From Dyella terrae (GTDB lineage Bacteria; Pseudomonadota; Gammaproteobacteria; Xanthomonadales; Rhodanobacteraceae): a stretch of DNA of 64,000 nt. The notes beneath the pieces are model-generated. The model saw only the letters and a list, made by a program, of their open reading frames with translations. It did no database searches and was not told where the DNA came from. Below, piece after piece: positions 8,269 to 16,603 of the stretch. A program made the translations under genes and the position numbers. How positions within the stretch are numbered: the first letter of the stretch is position 1; each line of letters opens with the position of its first letter. The DNA lies in NCBI RefSeq assembly GCF_022394535.1, contig NZ_CP089414.1, positions 3,844,001 through 3,908,000 of the forward strand, given 5' to 3'.

Positions 8269-11200
8269 TTACTCGCCGATGGTGAGCAGCGAAGCGTTGC
8301 CGCCAGCGGCGGTGGTGTTGATGGTGAGCGTGCGCTCGCCGGCAAAACGCAGCAGGTAGTGCGGGCCACCGGCCTTCGGGCCCGTGCCCGACAGACCTTC
8401 GCCGCCGAACGGCTGCACGCCGACCACCGCGCCGATCTGGTTGCGGTTGACGTAGCAGTTGCCCACGCGTGCACGGGTCTGGATGAACTCCACCGTGTCG
8501 TCGATGCGGCTGTGGATGCCCAGCGTCAGGCCGTAACCGGTGGCGTTGATCTGGTCCACCACTTTCGGCAGGTCATCGGCCTTCCAGCGGATCACGTGCA
8601 GCACCGGGCCGAAGATTTCGCGGGTCAGCGTGGCGAGGCCCGGGATTTCGTAGGCACGCGGTGCGAAGAACGTGCCGTTGCCGGTGGTCGCCGGATCGAG
8701 CGTCACTTCACCGATCTTCTTCGCTTCCTTGTCCATGCGCGCGGCATGGTCCACAAGGATCTTCTTCGCGTCCTCGTCGATCAACGGACCCACGTCGGTG
8801 GACAACTGGCCTGGATCGCCGATCTTCAGCTCGGCCATGGCGCCGGCGAGCATCGCATTGACCTTGTCGGCAATGTCTTCCTGTACGAACAGCACGCGTG
8901 CAGCGGAGCAACGCTGGCCGGCGGACTGGAACGCGGAGGAGATCACGTCCTTGACGATCTGTTCCGGCAGCGCGGAGGAGTCGGCAATCATCGCGTTCTG
9001 GCCGCCGGTTTCGGCGATCAACGCAGCGATGGGTGCGTTGCGCGCGGCGAGTGCGCGGTTGATCGCCCATGCCGTTTCGGTGGAACCCGTGAACGCGACA
9101 CCCGACACGCGCGGATCGCGCGTCAGTGCGGCACCGACGGTGGCGCCGTCACCCGGCAGATACTGCAGCACATCGGCGGGAACGCCGGCATCGTGCAGCA
9201 GCTTCACGGCGACGTAGCCGATCAGGCTGGTCTGTTCGGCGGGCTTGGCGAGCACGCTGTTGCCAGCGGCAAGCGCGGCGCTCACCTGGCCCAGGAAGAT
9301 GGCCAGCGGGAAGTTCCACGGGCTGATGCAGACGAACACGCCGCGGCCATTGAGGAACAACTGGTTGCTCTCGCCGGTCGGACCCGGCAACTGTTCCGGA
9401 TGGCCAAACAGGCGGCGTGCCATGGTGGCGTAGTAACGCAGGAAGTCGGCGGCTTCGCGGATCTCGGCGATGGCGTCCGGCAAGCTCTTGCCCGCTTCGC
9501 GCACGCACAGTGCAATGAACTCACCACGGCGCGCTTCGAGCTGCTCAGCGGCGTGCTCAAGAATCGCAGCGCGGCTGGCGGCAGGCAGGCGATCCCACGC
9601 GTGATGCGCGGTAACGGCGTTGGCCAGCGCCTTGTCGACGGTGGCGCTGTCGGCGGTGACGTAGCTGCCCACGACCTGACGGCGATCGGCGGGATTGGTC
9701 ACCTGCACGGTAGCGCCGGTGCTCTTGGCACCCGGCACCAGCGGTTCGGCGTTCCACGGACCGTTGTTGCTATGGATTGCCTCGGCGAGGGCCTTCAGTT
9801 CGTTGTCGTTGGAGAAGTTGACGCCCATGGAGTTCTTCCGAAGTTCACCGTAGAGATTCACCGGCAGGGGGATGCGCGGGTGAGGGATGGAGGCAAAGGA
9901 GCGCACGGTCTCGCACGGATCGGCGACCAGTTCGCGCACCGGCAGCGATTCGTCAACGACGCGGTTGACGAAGCTGGTGTTGGCGCCATTTTCCAGCAGG
10001 CGGCGCACGAGGTAAGGCAGCAGGTCTTCATGCGTGCCCACCGGTGCGTACACGCGGCACGGCACGTTGAGCCCGCCCTTATTAGCATCGGGCTTGCCGA
10101 TCACTTCGGCGTAAAGGTCCGTGCCCATGCCGTGCAGGCGCTGGTACTCGTACGGACGACCCTGCGCGATGTGATGCACGGCGGCGATGGTATGCGCGTT
10201 GTGCGTGGCGAACTGCGGGTAGATCAGTGCCACGCCCGCGTCCAACAGCTTGCGCGCACACGCGAGGTACGACACGTCAGTGTTCGGCTTGCGCGTATAC
10301 ACCGGGTAACCGGAAAGGCCGTTTTCCTGCGCGCGTTTTACTTCCGCGTCCCAGTACGCGCCCTTCACCAGGCGCACGTACCAGCGGCGGCCGGAGGCAC
10401 GCGCGGTTTCGATCAGCCAATCGATGACGAAGGGCGTGCGCTTGGCATACGCCTGCACCACGATACCGAGGCCGTTCCAGCCTTCCAACGAGGGATGCGC
10501 GAACACATCGCCAATGATGTCGAGCGAAAGCTCCAGGCGATCCGCTTCTTCCGCATCGACGGAAAGCGCGATGCCCTGCTTCATCGCCAGCTGCGACAGC
10601 TCAAGCAACTTGGCAGTGAGATCACGGCGTGCAATCTCACGCTTGGCCACTTCGTAGCGCGGGTGCAGCGCGGAGAGCTTCACCGAGATCGACGGTGCAT
10701 CGGTGTGATTGGCGAACGGACCACGCGACCCGATCGACGCGATCGCGTTGCGGTAATCCTGCTGGTAGCGCTCAGCGGTTTCGCTGGTGAGCGCCGATTC
10801 GCCCAGCATGTCGTAGGAATAGCGATACATCGCATATTCCTTCTGCGCGCAACGATCCAGTGCGTCGCCGATGGTCTGCCCCATCACAAACTGGTGACCC
10901 ATGATGCGCATGGCCTGACGCACGGCAAGGCGAATCGCCGGCTCACCTGCGCGGCCCACCAAGCGGCGCAGCGCGCCGGTGAAATCGTGGCGGGTTTCTT
11001 CGGACAGCGTCACCAGCTTGCCGGTGAGCATCAGGCCCCAGGTCGACATGTTGACGAACACCGACTCGCTCTGGCCCAGATGCTTCTTCCAGTTCGCATC
11101 GCCCAGCTTGTCGCGGATCAGCTTGTCCGCGGTGGTTTTGTCGGGGATGCGCAGCAGGGCTTCGGCCACGCACATCAACAGCACGCCTTCTTCCGACGAG

Positions 11201-11439
11201 AGGTCGTACTGGCGCATGAAGGATTCGACCGCGCTCTGGTCCTTGGCGCGGGCCCGCACGCGGGTCACCAGCTCGGCGGCCAGGTCGATCACCTTTTCGC
11301 GCTCGACAGCGGGCAGGGTGGCTTGGGCAAGCAGGTCGTTGACCGCTTCGGTTTCGTCGCGCAGCCAGTTGGCGGTAATGCGCGCACGCGCCGGCTCCAC
11401 GCCGGTCGGCAGTTCGGGACTGAGAATGAGCTGTGTCAC
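8269..11439 (-). CDS. putA: Bifunctional proline dehydrogenase / P5C dehydrogenase PutA
   Basis: PutA oxidises proline to glutamate in two steps at the membrane: FAD-dependent proline dehydrogenase, then NAD-dependent glutamate-semialdehyde dehydrogenase. The order is alpha/dimerisation region (to about residue 150), PRODH barrel (about 170-470, with GIALSVDAEEADRLELSL and VRLVKGAYWDAEV), then the ALDH domain (about 530-1030) with TGSTETA, catalytic Glu810 in IAETGGQN and Cys844 in GQRCSAAR; their spacing of 34 is the canonical one. GTG 11439 gives 1056 residues and begins near the family N-terminus; an upstream frame to 11541 has no family similarity. The length matches the short PutA class: no ribbon-helix-helix DNA-binding domain is seen, so it probably does not repress its own gene. 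Confidence 0.95.
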   Translation of the reverse strand: MTQLILSPELPTGVEPARARITANWLRDETEAVNDLLAQATLPAVEREKVIDLAAELVTRVRARAKDQSAVESFMRQYDLSSEEGVLLMCVAEALLRIPDKTTADKLIRDKLGDANWKKHLGQSESVFVNMSTWGLMLTGKLVTLSEETRHDFTGALRRLVGRAGEPAIRLAVRQAMRIMGHQFVMGQTIGDALDRCAQKEYAMYRYSYDMLGESALTSETAERYQQDYRNAIASIGSRGPFANHTDAPSISVKLSALHPRYEVAKREIARRDLTAKLLELSQLAMKQGIALSVDAEEADRLELSLDIIGDVFAHPSLEGWNGLGIVVQAYAKRTPFVIDWLIETARASGRRWYVRLVKGAYWDAEVKRAQENGLSGYPVYTRKPNTDVSYLACARKLLDAGVALIYPQFATHNAHTIAAVHHIAQGRPYEYQRLHGMGTDLYAEVIGKPDANKGGLNVPCRVYAPVGTHEDLLPYLVRRLLENGANTSFVNRVVDESLPVRELVADPCETVRSFASIPHPRIPLPVNLYGELRKNSMGVNFSNDNELKALAEAIHSNNGPWNAEPLVPGAKSTGATVQVTNPADRRQVVGSYVTADSATVDKALANAVTAHHAWDRLPAASRAAILEHAAEQLEARRGEFIALCVREAGKSLPDAIAEIREAADFLRYYATMARRLFGHPEQLPGPTGESNQLFLNGRGVFVCISPWNFPLAIFLGQVSAALAAGNSVLAKPAEQTSLIGYVAVKLLHDAGVPADVLQYLPGDGATVGAALTRDPRVSGVAFTGSTETAWAINRALAARNAPIAALIAETGGQNAMIADSSALPEQIVKDVISSAFQSAGQRCSAARVLFVQEDIADKVNAMLAGAMAELKIGDPGQLSTDVGPLIDEDAKKILVDHAARMDKEAKKIGEVTLDPATTGNGTFFAPRAYEIPGLATLTREIFGPVLHVIRWKADDLPKVVDQINATGYGLTLGIHSRIDDTVEFIQTRARVGNCYVNRNQIGAVVGVQPFGGEGLSGTGPKAGGPHYLLRFAGERTLTINTTAAGGNASLLTIGE

Positions 11440-11886
11440 TAGAGTTTTAGCCGAGACGTTGGTGGGGCGGGGAATCGCGGGATTGTACTTGTGGGGGAAT
11501 ACGCACGCACCCGTACGTGGTGCTGCGGTGCGGCAGGGCATGCCGCCGACCTACATATATATGTGGGCGGGGCAGGAGAACCGGTAGAGAGGTGCCCGGG
11601 CCGGATGTTCTGTCGCCCTACGGCATGAGAACGGGGGCGGCAGATTGACATGTGGCAAACCGTCGCACCCCTCGCGCGACTCACGGAGGCCGACCCGGGC
11701 ACGTCGGAAGCCCATTGCCCAAGCCCATGACAATTCACACAATCGCACGGAGACACACGTCGCGCGCATGCCGACAGACACAGCGGCGCGCGTTCATCCT
11801 TGCTTCAAATCAAGCACATGCGGCGTTGTTGCTCCCCGACGCGCTCGCGGCCTATCATGCCTGCGTTCCAGGCACGCCGGGTTCTC
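11440..11886. other. Divergent intergenic region putA / DUF2244 with AT-rich palindrome
   Basis: 447 bases without a recognisable gene. A perfect 12-base palindrome ACATATATATGT occupies 11553-11564, flanked by CCGCC (11543) and GGCGG (11566), an unusual AT island in a GC-rich region. It could be an operator or a cruciform/hairpin for the putA or cox side. The remainder shows no clear promoter that I can define. Confidence 0.4.
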
Positions 11887-12372
11887 ATGATCGTGCTTCG
11901 ACCAGCAGTGGCCGGCTTGCCGTGCGCGACGATGTGGCTCAAGCCCAATCGCGCCCTCAGCCGCCGCGACCTGCGTCGACTGATCGGAGGCCTGGCAGCG
12001 CTGGCGCTGACGACGGCCGTGTTGGGAGCATGGCAGGGGAATGTCTTTGCTCCTTTATTCGCACTGGTCGAGTCCACCGCGGTGGCTTTCGCCTTGGGCG
12101 TGGCTTGGCGGGCGGGCGACCGCAGCGAACGCATCACCCTCGACGAGTCGTCGCTGGAGGTGCAATCCCTGCCAGGTCGGCGAAGTGCGCGCTTTCAGAC
12201 GTACTGGGTGCGTGTACAACTGGTGTCTGGCCAAGGGAGAGGCCGTCTGTTGCTGACGTCGCACGGACGGGAGCTGGAAATCGGGGCTTTCCTCGGGGAA
12301 GAGGAGCGTGCCGAGCTGTCAAGGAAACTCATGGTGCTGCTGGCGGAGTTGACTCAAAAGCAGCGCAGGTAG
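11887..12372 (+). CDS. DUF2244 membrane protein, cox-locus associated
   Basis: A 161-residue protein of the DUF2244 type (PF10003), which is often found directly before cytochrome oxidase subunit genes; its function is not established. The family start pattern MWLKPNRALSRRDLRRLIGG is visible (residues about 16-35), followed by two TM helices (about 33-50 and 55-75) and a soluble C-terminal part with ITLDESSLEVQ and the typical WVRVQLV. ATG 11887 is preferred over ATG 11800 because the upstream segment is unlike the family. The coxB frame begins within about 50 bases of its stop, so co-transcription with the oxidase operon is likely. Confidence 0.7.
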   Translation: MIVLRPAVAGLPCATMWLKPNRALSRRDLRRLIGGLAALALTTAVLGAWQGNVFAPLFALVESTAVAFALGVAWRAGDRSERITLDESSLEVQSLPGRRSARFQTYWVRVQLVSGQGRGRLLLTSHGRELEIGAFLGEEERAELSRKLMVLLAELTQKQRR

Positions 12373-12465
12373 GTTCAACAAAGGTGCATCACGACATGAC
12401 ATCTGGCGGCATCAGGCCTGAGTGGTATCAAGCGAGCGGTCACGGCAGCACTCTTCGCACTCACG

Positions 12466-13359
12466 ATGTTCGGCGGCGTGGCGCTCGCCAATCCGCAGCC
12501 CGGGCAGTTGAACATGACCCGCGGCGTATCCACCTGGTCGCCTGAGGCTTACTTCCTCAACAACGTTGCCTTCGGCGTTTGCGTCGTTATCGGCATCCTT
12601 GTGTTCGGCGCGATGTTCATCGCCATGTTCCGCTTCCGCAAATCACGCGGCGCAGTGGCCGAAAAGTGGTCCCACAACACGACGCTGGAAATCGTGTGGA
12701 CCACCATCCCCGTCATTATCCTGATCGTGCTGGCTTATCTCGCCACGGGCGGTCTGCGCACGTTCGCCGACACCACGGGTTCGGAAATGACCGTCAAGGT
12801 CACCGGTTACCAATGGAAGTGGCGCTATGACTACGTCGACTACAAGGGCAAGGCGATCGACAAGGTCGGCTTCATGTCCAAGCTCGACAAAGAAAGCGAC
12901 GAGACGCGCCAGCTGAATTCGGGCCTCGACCCGAACGCAGTGAAGGTCGACGGTTACAACACCTACCTGATCAACGTGGACAAGCCGCTGGTGGTACCGG
13001 TCGGCACCAAGATCCGCTTTGTCATCACCGCTGGCGACGTGATCCACTCGTGGTGGGTGCCGGCGCTGGGCTGGAAGATGGATGCCATCCCGGGCATCGT
13101 CAACGCGGCCTGGACCAACATCACCGAGCCGGGTGTGTACCGCGGTCAGTGCGCCGAGTTGTGCGGCCAGGATCACGGCTTTATGCCGATCGTGGTGAAG
13201 GCGCTGCCGAAGGCCGAGTTCGAGAAGTGGCTGGCCGATCAGGAAGCCGAGGCCAACAAGCCCGCGCAGCCTGCCGCTCCAGCGGCGGCTTCCACCGCTG
13301 CCGCACCCGCTACGGCGCAGGCGACCGACGCACCTGTTTCGCAGGGCCATCAAGGCTGA
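12466..13359 (+). CDS. coxB: Cytochrome c oxidase subunit II
   Basis: Subunit II accepts electrons from cytochrome c through the CuA centre on the periplasmic side. After the mature N-terminus (ANPQPGQLNMTRG) come two TM helices (about residues 29-52 and 73-92), the aromatic YQWKWRYDY, and the CuA ligands: His in DVIHSWWVP and C-x3-C with His and Met in GQCAELCGQDHGFMPI. A Pro/Ala-rich tail of about 45 residues follows. The start is problematic: ATG 12466 lies inside the signal peptide. The reading frame continues upstream as SGIKRAVTAALFALT, a good n-region and core, but has no ATG/GTG/TTG before the stop at 12397. A well-placed AAAGGTG plus ATG at 12396 is one base out of frame. The true protein must extend upstream. 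Confidence 0.93.
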   Translation: MFGGVALANPQPGQLNMTRGVSTWSPEAYFLNNVAFGVCVVIGILVFGAMFIAMFRFRKSRGAVAEKWSHNTTLEIVWTTIPVIILIVLAYLATGGLRTFADTTGSEMTVKVTGYQWKWRYDYVDYKGKAIDKVGFMSKLDKESDETRQLNSGLDPNAVKVDGYNTYLINVDKPLVVPVGTKIRFVITAGDVIHSWWVPALGWKMDAIPGIVNAAWTNITEPGVYRGQCAELCGQDHGFMPIVVKALPKAEFEKWLADQEAEANKPAQPAAPAAASTAAAPATAQATDAPVSQGHQG

Positions 13360-13406
13360 GCAATCAGCCCATCAACAGCATTCGCATTTAGGTAGAGGTG
13401 TAAGGC

Positions 13407-15023
13407 ATGGCCCACGCAGCTACACACGATCATCACGATGATCACCACGGCGCGCCCAAGAATTTCTTTGTGCGTTGGTGCATGTCCACCAACCACAAGG
13501 ACATCGGCACGCTCTACCTGGTGTTCTCGCTGTTGATGTTCTTCATTGGCGGCAGCTTCGCGATGGTGATCCGCGCGGAGTTGTTCAAACCCGGCTTGCA
13601 GCTGGTGCAGCCGTACTTCTTCAACGAAATGACCACGATGCATGCGCTGGTCATGATCTTCGGCGCGGTGATGCCGGCCTTCGTGGGCCTGGGCAACTGG
13701 ATGATCCCGCTGATGATCGGTGCGCCGGACATGGCGTTGCCGCGCATGAACAACCTGTCGTTCTGGATCTTGCCGTTCGCCTTCGCGCTGCTGCTGTCCA
13801 CGCTGTTCCTTCCGGGCGGTGGCCCGGCCGGCGGCTGGACCATGTACCCGCCGCTGTCGCTGCAGGGTGACTCGGTGGCGTACCTGGTGTTCGCGGTGCA
13901 CTTGATGGGTATCAGCTCCATCATGGGCGCGATCAACATCATCGCGACCATCCTCAATATGCGCGCGCCGGGCATGGATCTGCTGAAGATGCCGGTGTTC
14001 GTGTGGAGCTGGCTGATCACGGCGTTCTTGCTGATCGCGGTGATGCCGGTGCTGGCGGGTGCGGTGACCATGCTGCTCACCGACAAGTACTTCGGCACCA
14101 GCTTCTTCAATGCCGCGGGTGGTGGTGATCCGATTCTGTTCCAGCACATCTTCTGGTTCTTCGGTCACCCCGAGGTCTACATCATGATCTTGCCGGCCTT
14201 TGGCCTGGTGTCCGAGATCATCCCGACCTTCGCGCGCAAGCCGATCTTTGGTTACAAGGCGATGGTGTTCGCCATTGCCTCGATCGCCTTCCTGTCGTTC
14301 ATCGTGTGGGCGCACCACATGTTCGCAGTGGGTCTGCCGCTGGGCGGCGAAATCTTCTTCATGTACGCCACCATGCTGATTGCGGTGCCGACGGGCGTGA
14401 AGGTGTTCAACTGGGTCAGCACTATGTGGGGCGGCTCGATGACGTTCGAGACGCCGATGCTATTTGCCGTGGCGTTCGTCATCCTGTTCACCATCGGTGG
14501 CTTCTCCGGCCTGATGCTGGCCCTGGCCCCGGCGGACTTCCAGTACCACGACTCGTACTTCGTGGTGGCGCACTTCCACTACGTGCTGGTGACCGGCGCG
14601 ATCTTCGCCATCATCGCCGCCACGTACTACTGGCTGCCCAAGTGGACCGGCCACATGTACTCGGAGACCTGGGGCAAGATCCATTTCTGGAACAGCGTGA
14701 TCTGGGTGAACGTGTTGTTCTTCCCCCAGCACTTCCTGGGCCTGGCTGGCATGCCGCGCCGCATCCCCGACTACAACGTGGCATTCGCCAACTTCAACAT
14801 GATCAGCTCGATCGGCGGCTTCCTGTTTGGCGCTTCGCAGCTGATCTTCGTGGGCGTGATCATCCACGCGGTGTGGTTCTCCAAGAAGAAGGCTCTCGAC
14901 CGCGTGTGGGAAGGCGCCAGGGGCCTGGAGTGGACGCTGCCGTCGCCGGCGCCGTACCACACGTTCGAAGTGCCGCCGGTGATTCACGACGAAGAACTGG
15001 CTCACGGCCACACCGACGATTGA
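13407..15023 (+). CDS. coxA: Cytochrome c oxidase subunit I (aa3 type)
   Basis: Catalytic subunit of the proton-pumping heme-copper oxidase in the inner membrane, 538 residues, 12 TM helices. Visible ligands and channel residues: low-spin heme His in MTTMHALVMIF, the CuB His-Tyr pair and the Glu of the D-channel in FFGHPEVYIMILP, the His-His pair in VWAHHMFAVG, the K-channel Lys in PTGVKVFNW, and the heme His residues in VVAHFHYVL. D-channel Asp is in GAPDMALPRMN. This is a canonical A-type oxidase. The N-terminus is His-rich (HAATHDHHDDHH), which could bind metal. It lies 47 bases after coxB, in the same operon. Confidence 0.97.
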   Translation: MAHAATHDHHDDHHGAPKNFFVRWCMSTNHKDIGTLYLVFSLLMFFIGGSFAMVIRAELFKPGLQLVQPYFFNEMTTMHALVMIFGAVMPAFVGLGNWMIPLMIGAPDMALPRMNNLSFWILPFAFALLLSTLFLPGGGPAGGWTMYPPLSLQGDSVAYLVFAVHLMGISSIMGAINIIATILNMRAPGMDLLKMPVFVWSWLITAFLLIAVMPVLAGAVTMLLTDKYFGTSFFNAAGGGDPILFQHIFWFFGHPEVYIMILPAFGLVSEIIPTFARKPIFGYKAMVFAIASIAFLSFIVWAHHMFAVGLPLGGEIFFMYATMLIAVPTGVKVFNWVSTMWGGSMTFETPMLFAVAFVILFTIGGFSGLMLALAPADFQYHDSYFVVAHFHYVLVTGAIFAIIAATYYWLPKWTGHMYSETWGKIHFWNSVIWVNVLFFPQHFLGLAGMPRRIPDYNVAFANFNMISSIGGFLFGASQLIFVGVIIHAVWFSKKKALDRVWEGARGLEWTLPSPAPYHTFEVPPVIHDEELAHGHTDD

Positions 15024-15074
15024 TACCAAGCATGATCGCTCCGGCCTTGTGCCGGGGCGACGGGAAGCGAACGG

Positions 15075-15206
15075 ATGAACCAGTCATCGACAACAACGAT
15101 CGAGCAGGCCCGCAAGAAGGGCGTCCGACTCACCGTCACGGTGTTCGGCGGCATTGCCTTCGCGATCTTCGTGCTCTCGTTGTTGCAGGGGCTGAAGTAC
15201 TCCTGA
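15075..15206 (+). CDS. Small single-TM protein between coxA and coxC (43 aa)
   Basis: ATG 15075 opens a 43-residue frame: a polar N-terminus (NQSSTTTIEQARKKG), then one TM helix VRLTVTVFGGIAFAIFVLSL written here in part, ending LQGLKYS. Small single-TM proteins at this position are annotated as cytochrome oxidase small assembly protein in related bacteria; the role is not established. Upstream GGGAAGCG can serve as ribosome binding site. It occupies the place where cox11/ctaG, the CuB chaperone gene, usually lies; no cox11 is present here. Conserved position and membrane topology make a real gene likely. Confidence 0.6.
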   Translation: MNQSSTTTIEQARKKGVRLTVTVFGGIAFAIFVLSLLQGLKYS

Positions 15207-15272
15207 CGCGACCGCTGTCGCATTTCCATGTCGTACCGTTGACGTAGACAGAGCGTTCCACAGGGATCTCAC

Positions 15273-16160
15273 ATGGCTCAGCAAGAAGGCGTTTATTTCG
15301 TTCCATCCAAGAGCCAGTGGCCGATCGTGGCCGCGGTGGTCATGTTCGTGACCGTGCTCGGTGCCGCGCATTGGCTGAATGCGCCGCCGGGTGAGGCGAC
15401 CCTTGGCAAGGCGCTGCTCACCATCGGGTTCCTCGGCATCCTGTTTATGTTCTTCGGATGGTTCCGTTCGGTGATCCGCGAATCACTGGCGGGCAACTAC
15501 AACAACCAAGTGGATCGCTCGTTCCGCATGGGCATGATGTGGTTCATCTTCTCCGAGGTGATGTTCTTCGGCGCCTTCTTCGGCGCGCTGTTCTACGCCC
15601 GCATGTTCGCGGTGCCGTGGCTCGGCGGCGAAGGCCATGGCGTGCTGACCCACCAGTTCCTGTGGGACAACTACGCGGCTTCGTGGGGTGCCAGCGGCGG
15701 TGGCGGTCCGGGGCGCATCGGTGGCTCGTTCCAGACCGTGGCGCCGTGGGGCCTGCCGCTGCTGAATACGCTGATCCTGCTTTCCTCCAGCGTCACCGTG
15801 ACCATTGCGCACCATGCGCTGAAGGCAGGTCATCGCGGGAAGATCCTCGTGTTCCTCGGCCTCACTGTGCTGCTGGGCGCCACCTTCCTGTGGTTCCAGG
15901 CGCACGAGTACATCGAAGCCTACAAGGAGCTCAACCTCACGCTGCAGAGCGGCGTGTACGGCTCGACCTTCTTCATGCTCACCGGCTTCCACGGCATGCA
16001 CGTGACGCTGGGCACGATCATGCTGGCGATCATCTGGCTGCGCGTGGCCAAGGGTCATTTCACCAAGGAGCACCACTTCGCGTTCGAAGCGGTGGCCTGG
16101 TACTGGCACTTCGTCGACGTGGTGTGGCTGGGTCTCTTCATGTTCGTCTACATTCTCTGA
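15273..16160 (+). CDS. coxC: Cytochrome c oxidase subunit III
   Basis: Core membrane subunit that stabilises subunit I and its proton uptake, 295 residues, seven predicted TM helices. Family motifs include MGMMWFIFSEVMFFGAFFGALFY (the helix with the conserved Glu), HHALKAGHRGK, EYIEAYKELNLTLQSGVYGSTFFMLTGFHGMH and the end AFEAVAWYWHFVDVVWLGLF; cited briefly as FSEVMFFGAFF, TGFHGMHV and WYWHFVDVVW. It closes the structural part of the operon and is followed 16 bases later by a strong terminator hairpin. Confidence 0.97.
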   Translation: MAQQEGVYFVPSKSQWPIVAAVVMFVTVLGAAHWLNAPPGEATLGKALLTIGFLGILFMFFGWFRSVIRESLAGNYNNQVDRSFRMGMMWFIFSEVMFFGAFFGALFYARMFAVPWLGGEGHGVLTHQFLWDNYAASWGASGGGGPGRIGGSFQTVAPWGLPLLNTLILLSSSVTVTIAHHALKAGHRGKILVFLGLTVLLGATFLWFQAHEYIEAYKELNLTLQSGVYGSTFFMLTGFHGMHVTLGTIMLAIIWLRVAKGHFTKEHHFAFEAVAWYWHFVDVVWLGLFMFVYIL

Positions 16161-16176
16161 GGCGCTGACGCGTCGC

Positions 16177-16210
16177 AACAAAAAGCCCGCCGAATGGCGG
16201 GCTTTTTGTT
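16177..16210. terminator. Bidirectional terminator after coxC
   Basis: Perfect 15-base inverted repeat AACAAAAAGCCCGCC / GGCGGGCTTTTTGTT with loop GAAT. The A-tract and T-tract on both sides allow termination in either direction; it ends the coxBAC transcript. Confidence 0.9.
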
Positions 16211-16253
16211 GGATCCGCCGCCGCCCTGAGGACGCGCTCCGGGATGGAAAAAC

Positions 16254-16278
16254 GAAGGCCCGCCAGTGGCGGGCCTTC
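16254..16278 (-). terminator. Terminator of the DUF2909 gene
   Basis: Perfect 11-base inverted repeat GAAGGCCCGCC / GGCGGGCCTTC with loop AGT, about 50 bases past the stop of the minus-strand small membrane gene. On that strand the hairpin is followed by GTTTTTCC. Confidence 0.8.
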
Positions 16279-16328
16279 GGGGAACCAGATGTCGCAAGCG
16301 AGGCGCCAGCGACGGCGGGAAGCTACAA

Positions 16329-16544
16329 TTACTGGCCCACGCCATGCGGATGGAGCCAGCCCATCCAGATGCCAAGCACGACCATCAGGATGAGCAGCAC
16401 CGACAACCCGATACGGCGCGTCAGCGCCCACACCGTGCGCTTGCTGCCTTCCTTATCGGTCATCATGAAGTACAAGGCCTGACCAAGATTGAACAACACC
16501 ACCAGCAGCAGAATCACCAGCGCATATTTGTAGATGGTTTCCAC
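16329..16544 (-). CDS. DUF2909-type twin-transmembrane protein
   Basis: A small protein with two TM helices: YALVILLLVVLFNLGQALYF near the N-terminus and IGLSVLLILMVVLGIWMGWL near the C-terminus, linked by the conserved basic loop MMTDKEGSKRTVWALTRR. This is the pattern of the DUF2909/twin-TM family commonly next to SURF1 and oxidase assembly genes; function unknown, presumably oxidase assembly or stability. The start is uncertain: GTG 16544 gives 71 residues beginning close to the first helix as in relatives, GTG 16592 gives 87. Neither has a strong ribosome binding site. It is divergent from surf1. Confidence 0.75.
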   Translation of the reverse strand: METIYKYALVILLLVVLFNLGQALYFMMTDKEGSKRTVWALTRRIGLSVLLILMVVLGIWMGWLHPHGVGQ

Positions 16545-16603
16545 GTGATAGGTCCGAACGTTTTTGACATCCGCAGTATAGCGGTCGTGCACGGTGCCAC
16601 TGC

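Noticed and set aside
8137..11442. A 1101-residue open frame on the plus strand, antisense to putA
   Set aside because: It has no family motifs and is low-complexity in Ala/Arg/Gly/His; it mirrors the third-position GC bias of putA, whose catalytic residues are intact on the other strand. Similar long mirror frames oppose the M3 peptidase and the TonB receptor.
16545..16592. N-terminal extension of the DUF2909 protein to GTG 16592
   Set aside because: The added residues are polar and unlike relatives, which begin just before the first TM helix; kept only as an alternative start.
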